Shown here piece after piece: positions 1-4,752 of a DNA stretch of 26,724 nt. The notes beneath the pieces are model-generated. The model searched no databases and was not told the DNA's origin. It was given only the letters and a program-made list of their open reading frames with translations. The stretch lies in the IMG/VR virus record IMGVR_UViG_3300046477_000515, positions 1 to 26,724 of that record, one strand, 5' to 3'. The stretch comes from a virus. A program made the translations under genes and the position numbers. Each line of letters begins with the position of its first letter. Within the stretch, counting starts at the first letter, position 1.

Positions 1-1
1 G

Positions 2-403
2 CAGCGGGAGCAAATGCTTGTTGAGGTGCCGGATTACCTCGCGCAGTGTCGCCGGCTTCAACCGCGGGCGCTTCCAGTCGAAGTATCGCGGCAGCAGGGC
101 GCCGATCGTGGTGGCCGCCTCGACCCGGGCGCGAGATCGGTCGGCCGCCGGGTCGCCGCCAAGCTGGCGGACCGCCAGCAAGTCCTTGGCCTTGGCGCGC
201 GCCGCGGCCGTGGGAACGATCGCCGGCGAGCCGAGCGATATCTTCCGGGCGCGGCCGTGGACCTCGTACATGACGGTCCAGGTCCGGGCGCCGCTGGCGC
301 GGACGCGGAGCCCGAAGCCGGGCAGGTCCTCATCCCAAAACGTCGTGTCGGTCTTGTCGGCTGGGCAGGCCAGTGTGCGGATCGTCTTGTCGGTCAGTTT
401 CAT
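2..403 (-). CDS. int: Tyrosine-type phage integrase, N-terminal part (runs off left edge)
   Basis: Translating the minus strand from the ATG at 403 gives an open frame to the window edge (134 codons, no stop). The start reads MKLTDKTIRTL, then FWDEDLPGFGLRVRASG and RKISLGSPAI. This is the typical DUF4102 N-terminal arm-binding domain of P4/CP4-like integrases. It is followed by TLREVIRHLNKHLLPL, the start of the SAM-like core-binding domain. The catalytic domain with the R-H-R-Y residues lies outside the window. The family catalyses site-specific integration and, with an excisionase, excision. The upstream 40 bases hold two GGGTAGG repeats exactly 11 bases apart. The start is supported by the domain beginning directly at this methionine; no strong ribosome binding site is seen. 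Family assignment is firm; the host target site cannot be told. Confidence 0.9.
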   Translation of the reverse strand, partial: MKLTDKTIRTLACPADKTDTTFWDEDLPGFGLRVRASGARTWTVMYEVHGRARKISLGSPAIVPTAAARAKAKDLLAVRQLGGDPAADRSRARVEAATTIGALLPRYFDWKRPRLKPATLREVIRHLNKHLLPL

Positions 404-420
404 TGGCGGGGATCCTTTTG

Positions 421-438
421 GGGTAGGCCAGGGGTAGG
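421..438 (+). repeat. GGGTAGG direct repeat pair, 11-bp period
   Basis: GGGTAG occurs at 421-426 and 432-437, exactly 11 bases apart and 18 bases or more upstream of the integrase ATG. A second pair with the same 11-base period is at 673-678 and 684-689. Further copies are at 711-716 and 745-750, and inverted copies at 654-659, 806-811 and 973-978. The spacing of one helical turn suggests binding of paired protein subunits, such as integrase arm domain or excisionase. Confidence 0.55.
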
Positions 439-604
439 CCGGCGATGTATAACCGGCTTCCATCCATTTCCATTGGTTGCTACGCTAGTGTGCGGTTAGT
501 CATTGATACATCGAGCCTTTCTGCATCAGGTTTCCAACCTTAGCAATTCCTCGCCATGCATTGCAAGCGTCAAAATCACACAATACATGTGCAGAATAGC
601 GGCT

Positions 605-632
605 GAGATATTGCAAATATTGCCAATATCTC
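605..632. repeat. AT-rich inverted repeat with internal direct repeat
   Basis: GAGATATTG (605-613) is the exact reverse complement of CAATATCTC (624-632), with a 10-base spacer. The same stretch holds ATATTGC at 608-614 and again at 617-623, a 9-base period. This could be an integrase core-type site, an operator or a folded transcript element; the sequence alone does not decide. Confidence 0.4.
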
Positions 633-651
633 AAAGTCTTAGCCATTAACT

Positions 652-680
652 CCCTACCCAGGAAAAGCGCCTGGGTAGGG
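652..680. repeat. 11-bp perfect inverted repeat containing GGGTAG
   Basis: CCCTACCCAGG (652-662) and CCTGGGTAGGG (670-680) form a perfect 11-bp stem around the 7-base loop AAAAGCG. Neither strand has a T-run after the stem, so it is unlikely to be an intrinsic terminator. Each arm carries one copy of the hexamer repeated through the region, so it is more likely a protein-binding site. Confidence 0.55.
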
Positions 681-847
681 TATGGGTAGGGTTTTGGGCG
701 GATGGGCGCCGGGTAGGGCGCAGGAAGGGCCGAAGTAGGGCCCAGGGTAGGAATGCTGCTCCCGAGCCCACAAGCGGCCACCCATGCGCGTTCCGGACGC
801 GCCCGCTACCCTGGCCGCCCGGCCGACCGGGCGCACCACGGGCCGGC

Positions 848-1189
848 CTAGAGCCCGTTCGCGTCGAATCGCTCTGACATCTTCGGCGCGCTACTGCGGC
901 CGAGGATAAATTCCACATCGATCACATCCCCGTCGCGCAGCTCGTCCCAATGCTGTCGGATGTGGTCGTGGGCTACCCTGTGGGTCGTCGAACGCCAATC
1001 GTAGGGGTCATAGGAAACGCCGCGACACTGAGCATCGATCATGATCACGATTGGGTCGCCCGGGTCGCACGAGTAGCCGTCGCGCCGCAAGAGGTACCGC
1101 TGTCCTTCGTTGTCGGGCAGCGGCCGAATGCACATCACCGGGATGAAGGTACCGGCGTCCCGAATTTCCAGCATTTTGACCAGCATCAT
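848..1189 (-). CDS. Hypothetical phage protein, 113 aa
   Basis: The protein starts MMLVKMLEIRDAGTFIPV and ends SSAPKMSERFDANGL. It is acidic, mixed alpha/beta in character, with no signal peptide, membrane segment or catalytic motif that I recognise. The composition is that of a soluble cytoplasmic protein. The ATG follows directly on the TAA stop of the 58-aa gene (1190-1366), and GAGGA lies a few bases upstream, so the two are probably translationally coupled. It lies between the repressor and the integrase, the usual place for small regulatory or superinfection genes. The reading frame is convincing; the function is unknown. Confidence 0.75.
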   Translation of the reverse strand: MMLVKMLEIRDAGTFIPVMCIRPLPDNEGQRYLLRRDGYSCDPGDPIVIMIDAQCRGVSYDPYDWRSTTHRVAHDHIRQHWDELRDGDVIDVEFILGRSSAPKMSERFDANGL

Positions 1190-1366
1190 TTAAGTTTCCT
1201 CGCCATCGGCCAGGACCGCCACCGCGATGACGTCCGCGATGAGGCAGCGGCGAACGCGGGCCGCGCATCGATAGCGGCATTCCCCGTCGCCGGCGTGCGG
1301 GCAGCGCAGGCGCGGAGCGCCGTCGGCGGGTTCAGCCCTGGTCGTCTGGTGGTCGCGCTGTTGCAT
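1190..1366 (-). CDS. Small Cys-rich protein, 58 aa
   Basis: A short minus-strand frame begins MQQRDHQTTRAEPADGAP and continues with RLRCPHAGDGECRYRC and a hydrophobic, Ala/Val/Ile-rich end closing in DGEET. Cysteines 22, 30, 34 and 41 plus His24 could form a small zinc site; this is inference. The start overlaps the 3' end of the XRE gene by 35 bases. The stop TAA abuts the ATG of the 113-aa gene, so it fills the gap between those two genes exactly. It is supported by this tight operon packing rather than by homology. A longer competing frame (1186-1377) has Arg/Ala/Ser-rich composition typical of an out-of-frame shadow. Confidence 0.55.
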   Translation of the reverse strand: MQQRDHQTTRAEPADGAPRLRCPHAGDGECRYRCAARVRRCLIADVIAVAVLADGEET

Positions 1367-1670
1367 TGCCGCCCCACGACTTCGGCCGGATGCGCGGCAT
1401 GCGCGCGGCCCGCACGCGCGTCACCCGAATCCGTGGAATCGGTGCCTCCGGCGGCGCCACCAGGTCCTTGAGCGTGCAGTGCAGCGCCGCGGCGAGAAGC
1501 TCGAGCACCTTGGCGGTGATGCGCCGGTGGCCATGCTCATAATGATAGATCGCATACTTGCTGACGCCGATCGCCTCGCCGAGCGCGGCCTGCGTCATCA
1601 GGCGGTGCTCGCGAATCTGCGCGATCCGCTTGCCGATGACCGCATCTCTTTTGCTGATAACATGGTCCAT
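1332..1670 (-). CDS. XRE-family helix-turn-helix repressor, 112 aa
   Basis: From the ATG at 1670 the protein reads MDHVISKRDAVIGKRIAQIR, then QAALGEAIGVSKYAIYHYEHG and RITAKVLELLAAALHCTLKDL. This is a classic HTH_3/XRE DNA-binding domain over residues about 10-68. The last 40 residues are basic and unordered-looking, with no LexA-type peptidase domain, so it is not a RecA-cleaved CI of the lambda type. AAGAGGAG lies about 8 bases before the ATG and fixes this start; the in-frame ATG at 1784 has no such site. It faces away from the LuxR-type gene across about 290 bases. By position it is the likely lysogeny repressor, but no operator of its own was identified with certainty. Confidence 0.82.
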   Translation of the reverse strand: MDHVISKRDAVIGKRIAQIREHRLMTQAALGEAIGVSKYAIYHYEHGHRRITAKVLELLAAALHCTLKDLVAPPEAPIPRIRVTRVRAARMPRIRPKSWGGNATARPPDDQG

Positions 1671-1963
1671 CACCGGCGCTCCTCTTGATCTAAGTTGCGT
1701 GTGATTGATCCCCGGTATTTTTCTCCCGGCCGTCGTTACCGCCCCGATCCAATATGAAGCCAGGATGACACGCATTGCCACCAAAACGTGTAGCTATATG
1801 ACTCCCGTTTCCTCTTATAGCCGCTGCCGCTAGCGGCCCGGCCGGCGCCCGCAATCCGCGGGTTGTGTCAATTATGATTCCTTTACGCGAATCTCACGTT
1901 AAATTGACCCCTAATTTGTTAGGGGCGTATACCAAAATGTTCCAACGGTACGATGGGGTTGCA
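1671..1963. promoter_or_regulatory. Divergent control region between repressor and LuxR-type gene
   Basis: The 293-base gap separates the divergent XRE and GerE-type genes. It includes a perfect 12-bp palindrome GCCGCTAGCGGC at 1826-1837, an AT-rich segment at 1860-1950, and the rightward promoter described separately. I could not identify a confident leftward promoter for the repressor. By analogy with other temperate phages this is where the lysogeny switch should be. Confidence 0.5.
1904..1933 (+). promoter_or_regulatory. Sigma-70-like promoter with palindrome between -35 and -10
   Basis: TTGACC (1904-1909) and TATACC (1928-1933) are 18 bases apart and could drive the LuxR-type gene. CCCCTAA (1908-1914) and TTAGGGG (1919-1925) form a perfect 7-bp inverted repeat around TTTG, overlapping the -35 and filling the spacer. 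A protein bound there would block RNA polymerase, so it is a likely operator. The transcript would begin near 1940, upstream of the ATG at 1964. Confidence 0.5.
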
Positions 1964-2209
1964 ATGCCCCATAGACCAAAGCGCGCGCGCCCTCCTTCGA
2001 TGACACTGACGGCGAAACAGCAGCTTGTCCTGCGCCTCGTCGCAGACGGCAAAACGGCCAAGAGCATCGCTCGCGAGCTCGGCGTGACCACGACCACCGT
2101 CCTCGATCATATCGAGCGCATTAAAACCAATCTCGGCGCCACCAATCGCACCAACGCCGCCGTCATCGCCGTGCAGAAGGGATTGTTGAACAACAAGCCG
2201 AAAAAATAA
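1964..2209 (+). CDS. LuxR/GerE-type helix-turn-helix regulator, 81 aa
   Basis: The protein is a stand-alone LuxR C-terminal DNA-binding domain. Residues about 14-78 contain LTAKQQLVLRLVADGKTAKS, the recognition segment ARELGVTTTTVLDHI, and the dimer helix NAAVIAVQKGLL. There is no receiver or autoinducer domain, so activity is probably not signal-gated within the protein. I chose the ATG at 1964 because GGGG lies just upstream and a promoter sits at 1904-1933. The GTG at 1865 would give a longer form, but its extra residues overlap the promoter. The gene is alone on the plus strand, divergent from the XRE repressor, and ends in the A-tract that serves as the U-tract of the opposing terminator. 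It is likely an activator or an anti-repressor-like switch component. Confidence 0.78.
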   Translation: MPHRPKRARPPSMTLTAKQQLVLRLVADGKTAKSIARELGVTTTTVLDHIERIKTNLGATNRTNAAVIAVQKGLLNNKPKK

Positions 2210-2231
2210 AAAAAGCCCCGCAAGGCGGGGC
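2201..2231 (-). terminator. Rho-independent terminator of the lysis genes
   Basis: On the minus strand GCCCCGC-like arms (2215-2221 with 2225-2231) form a 7-bp GC stem with a 3-base loop, followed by a long T-run interrupted by one A (plus-strand A-tract 2201-2214). It begins about 20 bases after the amidase stop. It overlaps the last codons of the convergent LuxR-type gene. Confidence 0.88.
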
Positions 2232-2253
2232 CAAGTCATGGGGGGCAACGCCT

Positions 2254-3207
2254 TCACCTTATCGACAATTTCTCATAAGGGAAAATGACTTCGACCTCGT
2301 CGTCCGTCTGAATGCCGAGCGATTCCATCAAGCCGGGGCTGATGTCGGCGACGCGACCCGTATCCTCATGCGGTCCCCAATCCGCCGGAAAGGCGGTGAG
2401 CGACCGGCCGGTGGGCAGCGCGCGCACGAGCGCGACTTGCTCGAGCAGCATAGCCCGCGGCGTCACGTCGTAGTCCCATCGGCAAGCGATATAGTGGGCG
2501 TGGGGATCCAATCGACGCGCGAGGCCCGTAGTTTGCGGAGGCTGTCGAGGAAGAAAGAGATGCGGTGCATCCTCGACCTCATCAATAAAAGCCAATCCCT
2601 CATCTGATGCCACTCCCTTGTCATTCGGGCCGCCGAACCATGAAACCTTGCCGCACACCGACGATGCTTCCGGCGCTTGCACACCCTCGCCGCCGGCCAG
2701 GACACCGGCGATGGCGCGGCAGATCGGATCAAATTCCTCGTTGTAGAGCGCCGCGTCGGCCTCGCTGTCCACAAAGCACGTCTCAATCAGGATCGCCGGC
2801 ATAGCGGTGTTGTTGAGGAAATAGAGATCGGTGCGCTTCTTCGGACCGCGGTTGGTGAAGCCGCACGCGGCGATCGCCGCCGCCACCTGGCCGGCGAGCG
2901 CGTTCTGCGTGACGTAGAGCACCTCGGTCCCCATCGGCTTTGCCGTCTCCACATAGGCGTTGAAATGCACCGACACGTCGAGGTCGCGCTGCTGCGCATT
3001 GTGCGCCTCGACGATGGTCTTGAGGTTCTCGTCCTGCGATCGGGAGGTGTCGTCGTGAAATATTTTCACGTTCACACCGCGATCGCGCAGCCGATCGGCG
3101 AGCCGGTTGACCACGTTGCGGGCCTCTTCCACCTCATCGAGCAGCCCGCTCGCGCCGCGCACATAACAACCATGCCCACTACTGATAACGATGCGACCAT
3201 AAGCCAT
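2254..3207 (-). CDS. Endolysin: N-acetylmuramoyl-L-alanine amidase with C-terminal RlpA-like (DPBB) domain
   Basis: Residues 1-170 form an Amidase_3 zinc domain, which cuts the bond between muramic acid and L-alanine in peptidoglycan. The expected ligands are visible: His12 in SSGHG, Glu27 or Glu28 in EVEEARNV, His81 in SVHFNA, and the catalytic Glu142 in ILIETCFVD. After an Ala/Gly-rich linker, residues about 185-317 carry WFGGPNDKGVASDEGLAF, ARRLDPHAHYIACRW, PADWGPHEDTGRVADISPG and LGIQTDDEVEVIF. This pattern fits a double-psi beta-barrel of the RlpA type, here probably a glycan-binding or targeting module. No signal peptide is seen, so export would need a holin. GGAGG lies 7 bases before the ATG. 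The gene is 12 bases downstream of the membrane-protein gene and is closed by the terminator at 2201-2231. Confidence 0.88.
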   Translation of the reverse strand: MAYGRIVISSGHGCYVRGASGLLDEVEEARNVVNRLADRLRDRGVNVKIFHDDTSRSQDENLKTIVEAHNAQQRDLDVSVHFNAYVETAKPMGTEVLYVTQNALAGQVAAAIAACGFTNRGPKKRTDLYFLNNTAMPAILIETCFVDSEADAALYNEEFDPICRAIAGVLAGGEGVQAPEASSVCGKVSWFGGPNDKGVASDEGLAFIDEVEDAPHLFLPRQPPQTTGLARRLDPHAHYIACRWDYDVTPRAMLLEQVALVRALPTGRSLTAFPADWGPHEDTGRVADISPGLMESLGIQTDDEVEVIFPYEKLSIR

Positions 3208-3219
3208 TGAGTGGCCTCC

Positions 3220-3495
3220 TTAAGGTTTCTTGCCGAGTTCGCGCGTCATGATATCGACGACCTTGTCCAGCCGATCCTTGTTCGCCTGCGTCTCTTTCTC
3301 GGTGACAGTCAGGCGATTGTTGATCTCCGCGAGGTGCGGCGAGCCGCGCACTTCGAGAATGTTCACCCGCGCCTCCAGCTCGACCATGTAGGCAGTAATC
3401 GAGAGCACGGCCGCGCCGATGGCAACGCCTTGCGCCACCAGGAAATAGACCAGAGCTTGGTTCTCGTGGAACCACGATTTGACGGAAGTCATCAT
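3220..3495 (-). CDS. Holin- or i-spanin-like membrane protein, 91 aa
   Basis: The protein begins MMTSVKSWFHENQ, followed by one hydrophobic span (residues about 14-38: ALVYFLVAQGVAIGAAVLSI). A charged helix follows that looks like a coiled coil, with INNRLTVTEKETQANKDRL, and the end is ELGKKP. One N-terminal span plus a coiled coil fits either a class III-type holin accessory or an inner-membrane spanin. No partner lipoprotein with a lipobox was found in an overlapping frame. The ATG at 3495 was chosen over the upstream in-frame ATG at 3591 because the extra residues cover a hairpin region and look unstructured. It sits just ahead of the endolysin. Role in lysis is by position; exact class is uncertain. 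Confidence 0.6.
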   Translation of the reverse strand: MMTSVKSWFHENQALVYFLVAQGVAIGAAVLSITAYMVELEARVNILEVRGSPHLAEINNRLTVTEKETQANKDRLDKVVDIMTRELGKKP

Positions 3496-3781
3496 GTGAT
3501 CTCGGTTCCATCCGGAGCCTTGAACCCCGGCCCGGACTGACCTAATATTTGGGGTGGAGGGGCGAGCCCAAACCCGCCCCTCCTGCTTCACTGCATCAGA
3601 ACCACCGCACTTTGATGGTCAGTCGTGCGCGGTATCTTCTGATGGCTACAGAAATCGCGATCCATACCATCGCGGTTTCTCCCCATTCGGCGGGCACGGC
3701 ACGGCCGCTTTCGCGCCGGGAGGGGCCTAGACCTCCCGGCAGCGCCGCTGACCCGGCGCTTCGCCTCGCGCCCGCCAAAAC
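3496..3781. other. Gap with two perfect 9-bp hairpins
   Basis: GGAGGGGCG (3556-3564) pairs with CGCCCCTCC (3575-3583), and GCCGGGAGG (3715-3723) pairs with CCTCCCGGC (3732-3740). Neither is followed by a T-run on either strand, so they are not standard intrinsic terminators. Both also share the GGAGG/CCTCC core. They may be transcript-stabilising or processing structures between the regulator and the lysis genes. The only possible gene here is the 24-codon frame at 3596-3670. Confidence 0.5.
3596..3670 (-). CDS. Possible 24-aa membrane peptide
   Basis: A very short minus-strand frame starts at the ATG at 3670, 8 bases after GGGGAG, a good ribosome binding site. The peptide starts MVWIAISVAIRRYRARL: a short hydrophobic stretch followed by a basic tail. 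It lies between the RHH regulator and the holin-like gene, where small membrane peptides involved in lysis timing are known. The hydrophobic part is only about 9-10 residues, short for a full membrane span. Frames this short arise by chance, so it is a weak call. Confidence 0.28.
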   Translation of the reverse strand: MVWIAISVAIRRYRARLTIKVRWF

Positions 3782-4015
3782 CTAATCCGTGCCATCCTTC
3801 TTGCCTGGCCGTTGCCGCCGCCGCCCGGACAGCGCCTGCACGAGCAGCCGCCGGATCGCCTCGGGGCGGGACGGAGGGGGCTCCGGTTGCGCCGCCCGCC
3901 AGCCGTCCAGTTTTGCGAGTAAATCGGCCTGTAGCCTGGTCATGACCGGCGTCCCTATCTCTTTGGGACGACGACGTTTCTCATATTTCGTGATTTCACG
4001 ACTTGACGTGGCCAT
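3782..4015 (-). CDS. Ribbon-helix-helix (Arc/CopG-like) regulator, 77 aa
   Basis: After a basic N-terminus (KYEKRRRPKE) the segment GTPVMTRLQADLLAKLDGWR and then SRPEAIRRLLVQALSGR match a ribbon-helix-helix fold: one beta strand (GTPVMTR), a first helix, a turn starting with SRPEAIR, and a second helix. The tail is lysine/arginine-rich. RHH proteins bind DNA as dimers through the strand and are often autoregulators. Two matching palindromes lie at its 5' end, one just inside the coding sequence and one just upstream (see 3987-4034). No clear ribosome binding site precedes the ATG. It is divergent from the early operon and is probably its repressor. Confidence 0.75.
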   Translation of the reverse strand: MATSSREITKYEKRRRPKEIGTPVMTRLQADLLAKLDGWRAAQPEPPPSRPEAIRRLLVQALSGRRRQRPGKKDGTD

Positions 4016-4034
4016 GTGTTCGTGGTACCACGAA
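3987..4034. promoter_or_regulatory. Two operator-like palindromes, TTCGTG-N4-CACGAA
   Basis: TTCGTGGTACCACGAA (4019-4034) is a perfect 16-bp palindrome. TTCGTGATTTCACGAC (3987-4002) matches the same TTCGTG-N4-CACGA layout with one changed end base. Their centres are 32 bases apart, close to three helical turns. They bracket the rightward promoter and the RHH start codon, which suggests cooperative binding by the RHH protein. Confidence 0.65.
4003..4031 (+). promoter_or_regulatory. Promoter of the early operon
   Basis: TTGACG (4003-4008), a 17-base spacer and TACCAC (4026-4031) fit a sigma-70 promoter reading right. The -35 starts directly after the first palindrome and the -10 lies in the second, so a bound repressor would occlude it. 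Transcription would begin near 4038, and the first gene starts at 4103. Confidence 0.5.
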
Positions 4035-4040
4035 ACAGTC

Positions 4041-4075
4041 GGGTCGGCAAGGTGCTTGTAACACCCCGCCGACCC
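4041..4075 (+). promoter_or_regulatory. 5' leader hairpin of the early operon
   Basis: GGGTCGGC (4041-4048) pairs with GCCGACCC (4068-4075). Inside it GGTG (4051-4054) pairs with CACC (4062-4065) around a 7-base loop. This gives a 12-bp two-part stem starting at about +4 of the predicted transcript. There is no T-run afterwards, so it is not a terminator. It may protect the mRNA 5' end or be a regulatory fold. Confidence 0.5.
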
Positions 4076-4102
4076 TAACCCGAGAGCCGATGGAGGTTTC
4101 CC

Positions 4103-4504
4103 ATGGCACCCCAGGCTACCCCTAGCCGTACTACGATTCCGCCCGCCCCGTCAGCCGGGGCCGGCGCCCGTCCCCAGCTTCAGCCGATCGAGATCGCCCA
4201 TGCCGCGATGCTCGCCGGGCTCGCCCGCCTCGTCGTCCCGGTCATTCCCGCGGACAACGAGCCGGCGCATTTCGACGCCCTGGGTCAGCACATGCTGGAC
4301 ATCGCCGAGGTCGTCGACGACTACATGACCGCGATCGGCGACCACGTGGCCGAGAATGCCGCAACCAAGATCGACCTGAGCCTGTTCGCGGCCCCGCTGC
4401 TCGCGACCATCGAAGGCAATGCATTTTTCGAGATCGAGAACGCGGCCGCGGCCCTGCGCGAAGAGATCCGCGATCATTACGCGCCGAGGAGGTTCGCCCG
4501 ATGA
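4103..4504 (+). CDS. Hypothetical early phage protein, 133 aa
   Basis: The first 30 residues are Pro/Ala/Ser-rich and probably disordered. The rest is helical: PIEIAHAAMLAGLARLVV, an acidic middle with HMLDIAEVVDDYMTAIGDHV, and FFEIENAAAALREEIRDHY. No family is recognised. GGAGG lies 7 bases before the ATG. It is the first gene of the plus-strand early operon, and its TGA overlaps the ATG of the next gene (ATGA). It may serve replication or recombination, but nothing in the sequence shows that directly. Confidence 0.75.
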   Translation: MAPQATPSRTTIPPAPSAGAGARPQLQPIEIAHAAMLAGLARLVVPVIPADNEPAHFDALGQHMLDIAEVVDDYMTAIGDHVAENAATKIDLSLFAAPLLATIEGNAFFEIENAAAALREEIRDHYAPRRFAR

Positions 4505-4752
4505 CCTACGATCATTGGAAGGCGACCAATCCGGCCGATGCCGAGCTGGGCAACACCCACGCAGACCAGGGCAAGATCGTCACCCGCTACTGGGCCAAGC
4601 CGTTCCCGCTCCGTCAATTCGACTGGGAAGCATCCTACGACGGCGACGAGCCCAACGATGCCGGCCACATGGCGGTCGGCCACGGCCGCACCGAAGCTGA
4701 GGCCATCACCGACCTGATCGAAAATTATCCTTTGGAGGACGGCGCATGTTGA
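4501..4752 (+). CDS. Hypothetical early phage protein, 83 aa
   Basis: A small acidic protein, MTYDHWKATNPADAELG then RYWAKPFPLRQFDWEASYDG and GRTEAEAITDLIENYP. The last part, with a Gly-Arg-Thr turn leading into an Ala/Glu helix, looks like the tail of a small beta-beta-alpha fold, but I cannot name the family. The start overlaps the stop of the preceding gene (ATGA), and its own end overlaps the exonuclease start by 7 bases, so it is translated in a coupled row. The function is unknown. Confidence 0.75.
   Translation: MTYDHWKATNPADAELGNTHADQGKIVTRYWAKPFPLRQFDWEASYDGDEPNDAGHMAVGHGRTEAEAITDLIENYPLEDGAC

Larger units (their letters stand above)
404..847. other. Non-coding region upstream of integrase; candidate attP/att and arm-site region
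   Basis: This 444-base stretch between the integrase start and the next gene has no convincing gene. It contains an AT-rich core (about 490-650) inside GC-rich flanks, eight GGGTAG/CTACCC hexamers, a 9-bp inverted repeat at 605-632 and an 11-bp inverted repeat at 652-680. Its position next to an integrase and its composition resemble the regulatory and recombination site of a temperate phage. No second copy of a core site can be seen in this window, so the att assignment is inference. Confidence 0.45.

Noticed and set aside
14-499. Plus-strand frames of up to 161 codons over the integrase
   Set aside because: The minus frame is a clear integrase. The plus frames are Arg/Gly/Pro-rich, as expected from antisense of GC-rich coding DNA.
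500-646. Possible 48-aa minus-strand gene (MAKTLRYWQYLQYLS...) with GGGAG upstream
   Set aside because: It covers the AT-rich repeats, its aromatic-rich start is a by-product of the 9-bp direct repeat, the ribosome site is too close (3 bases), and nothing else supports it.
3541-3554. Similarity of CCTAATATTTGGGG to the operator palindrome at 1908-1925
   Set aside because: Arms are not properly inverted and it does not lie at a promoter.
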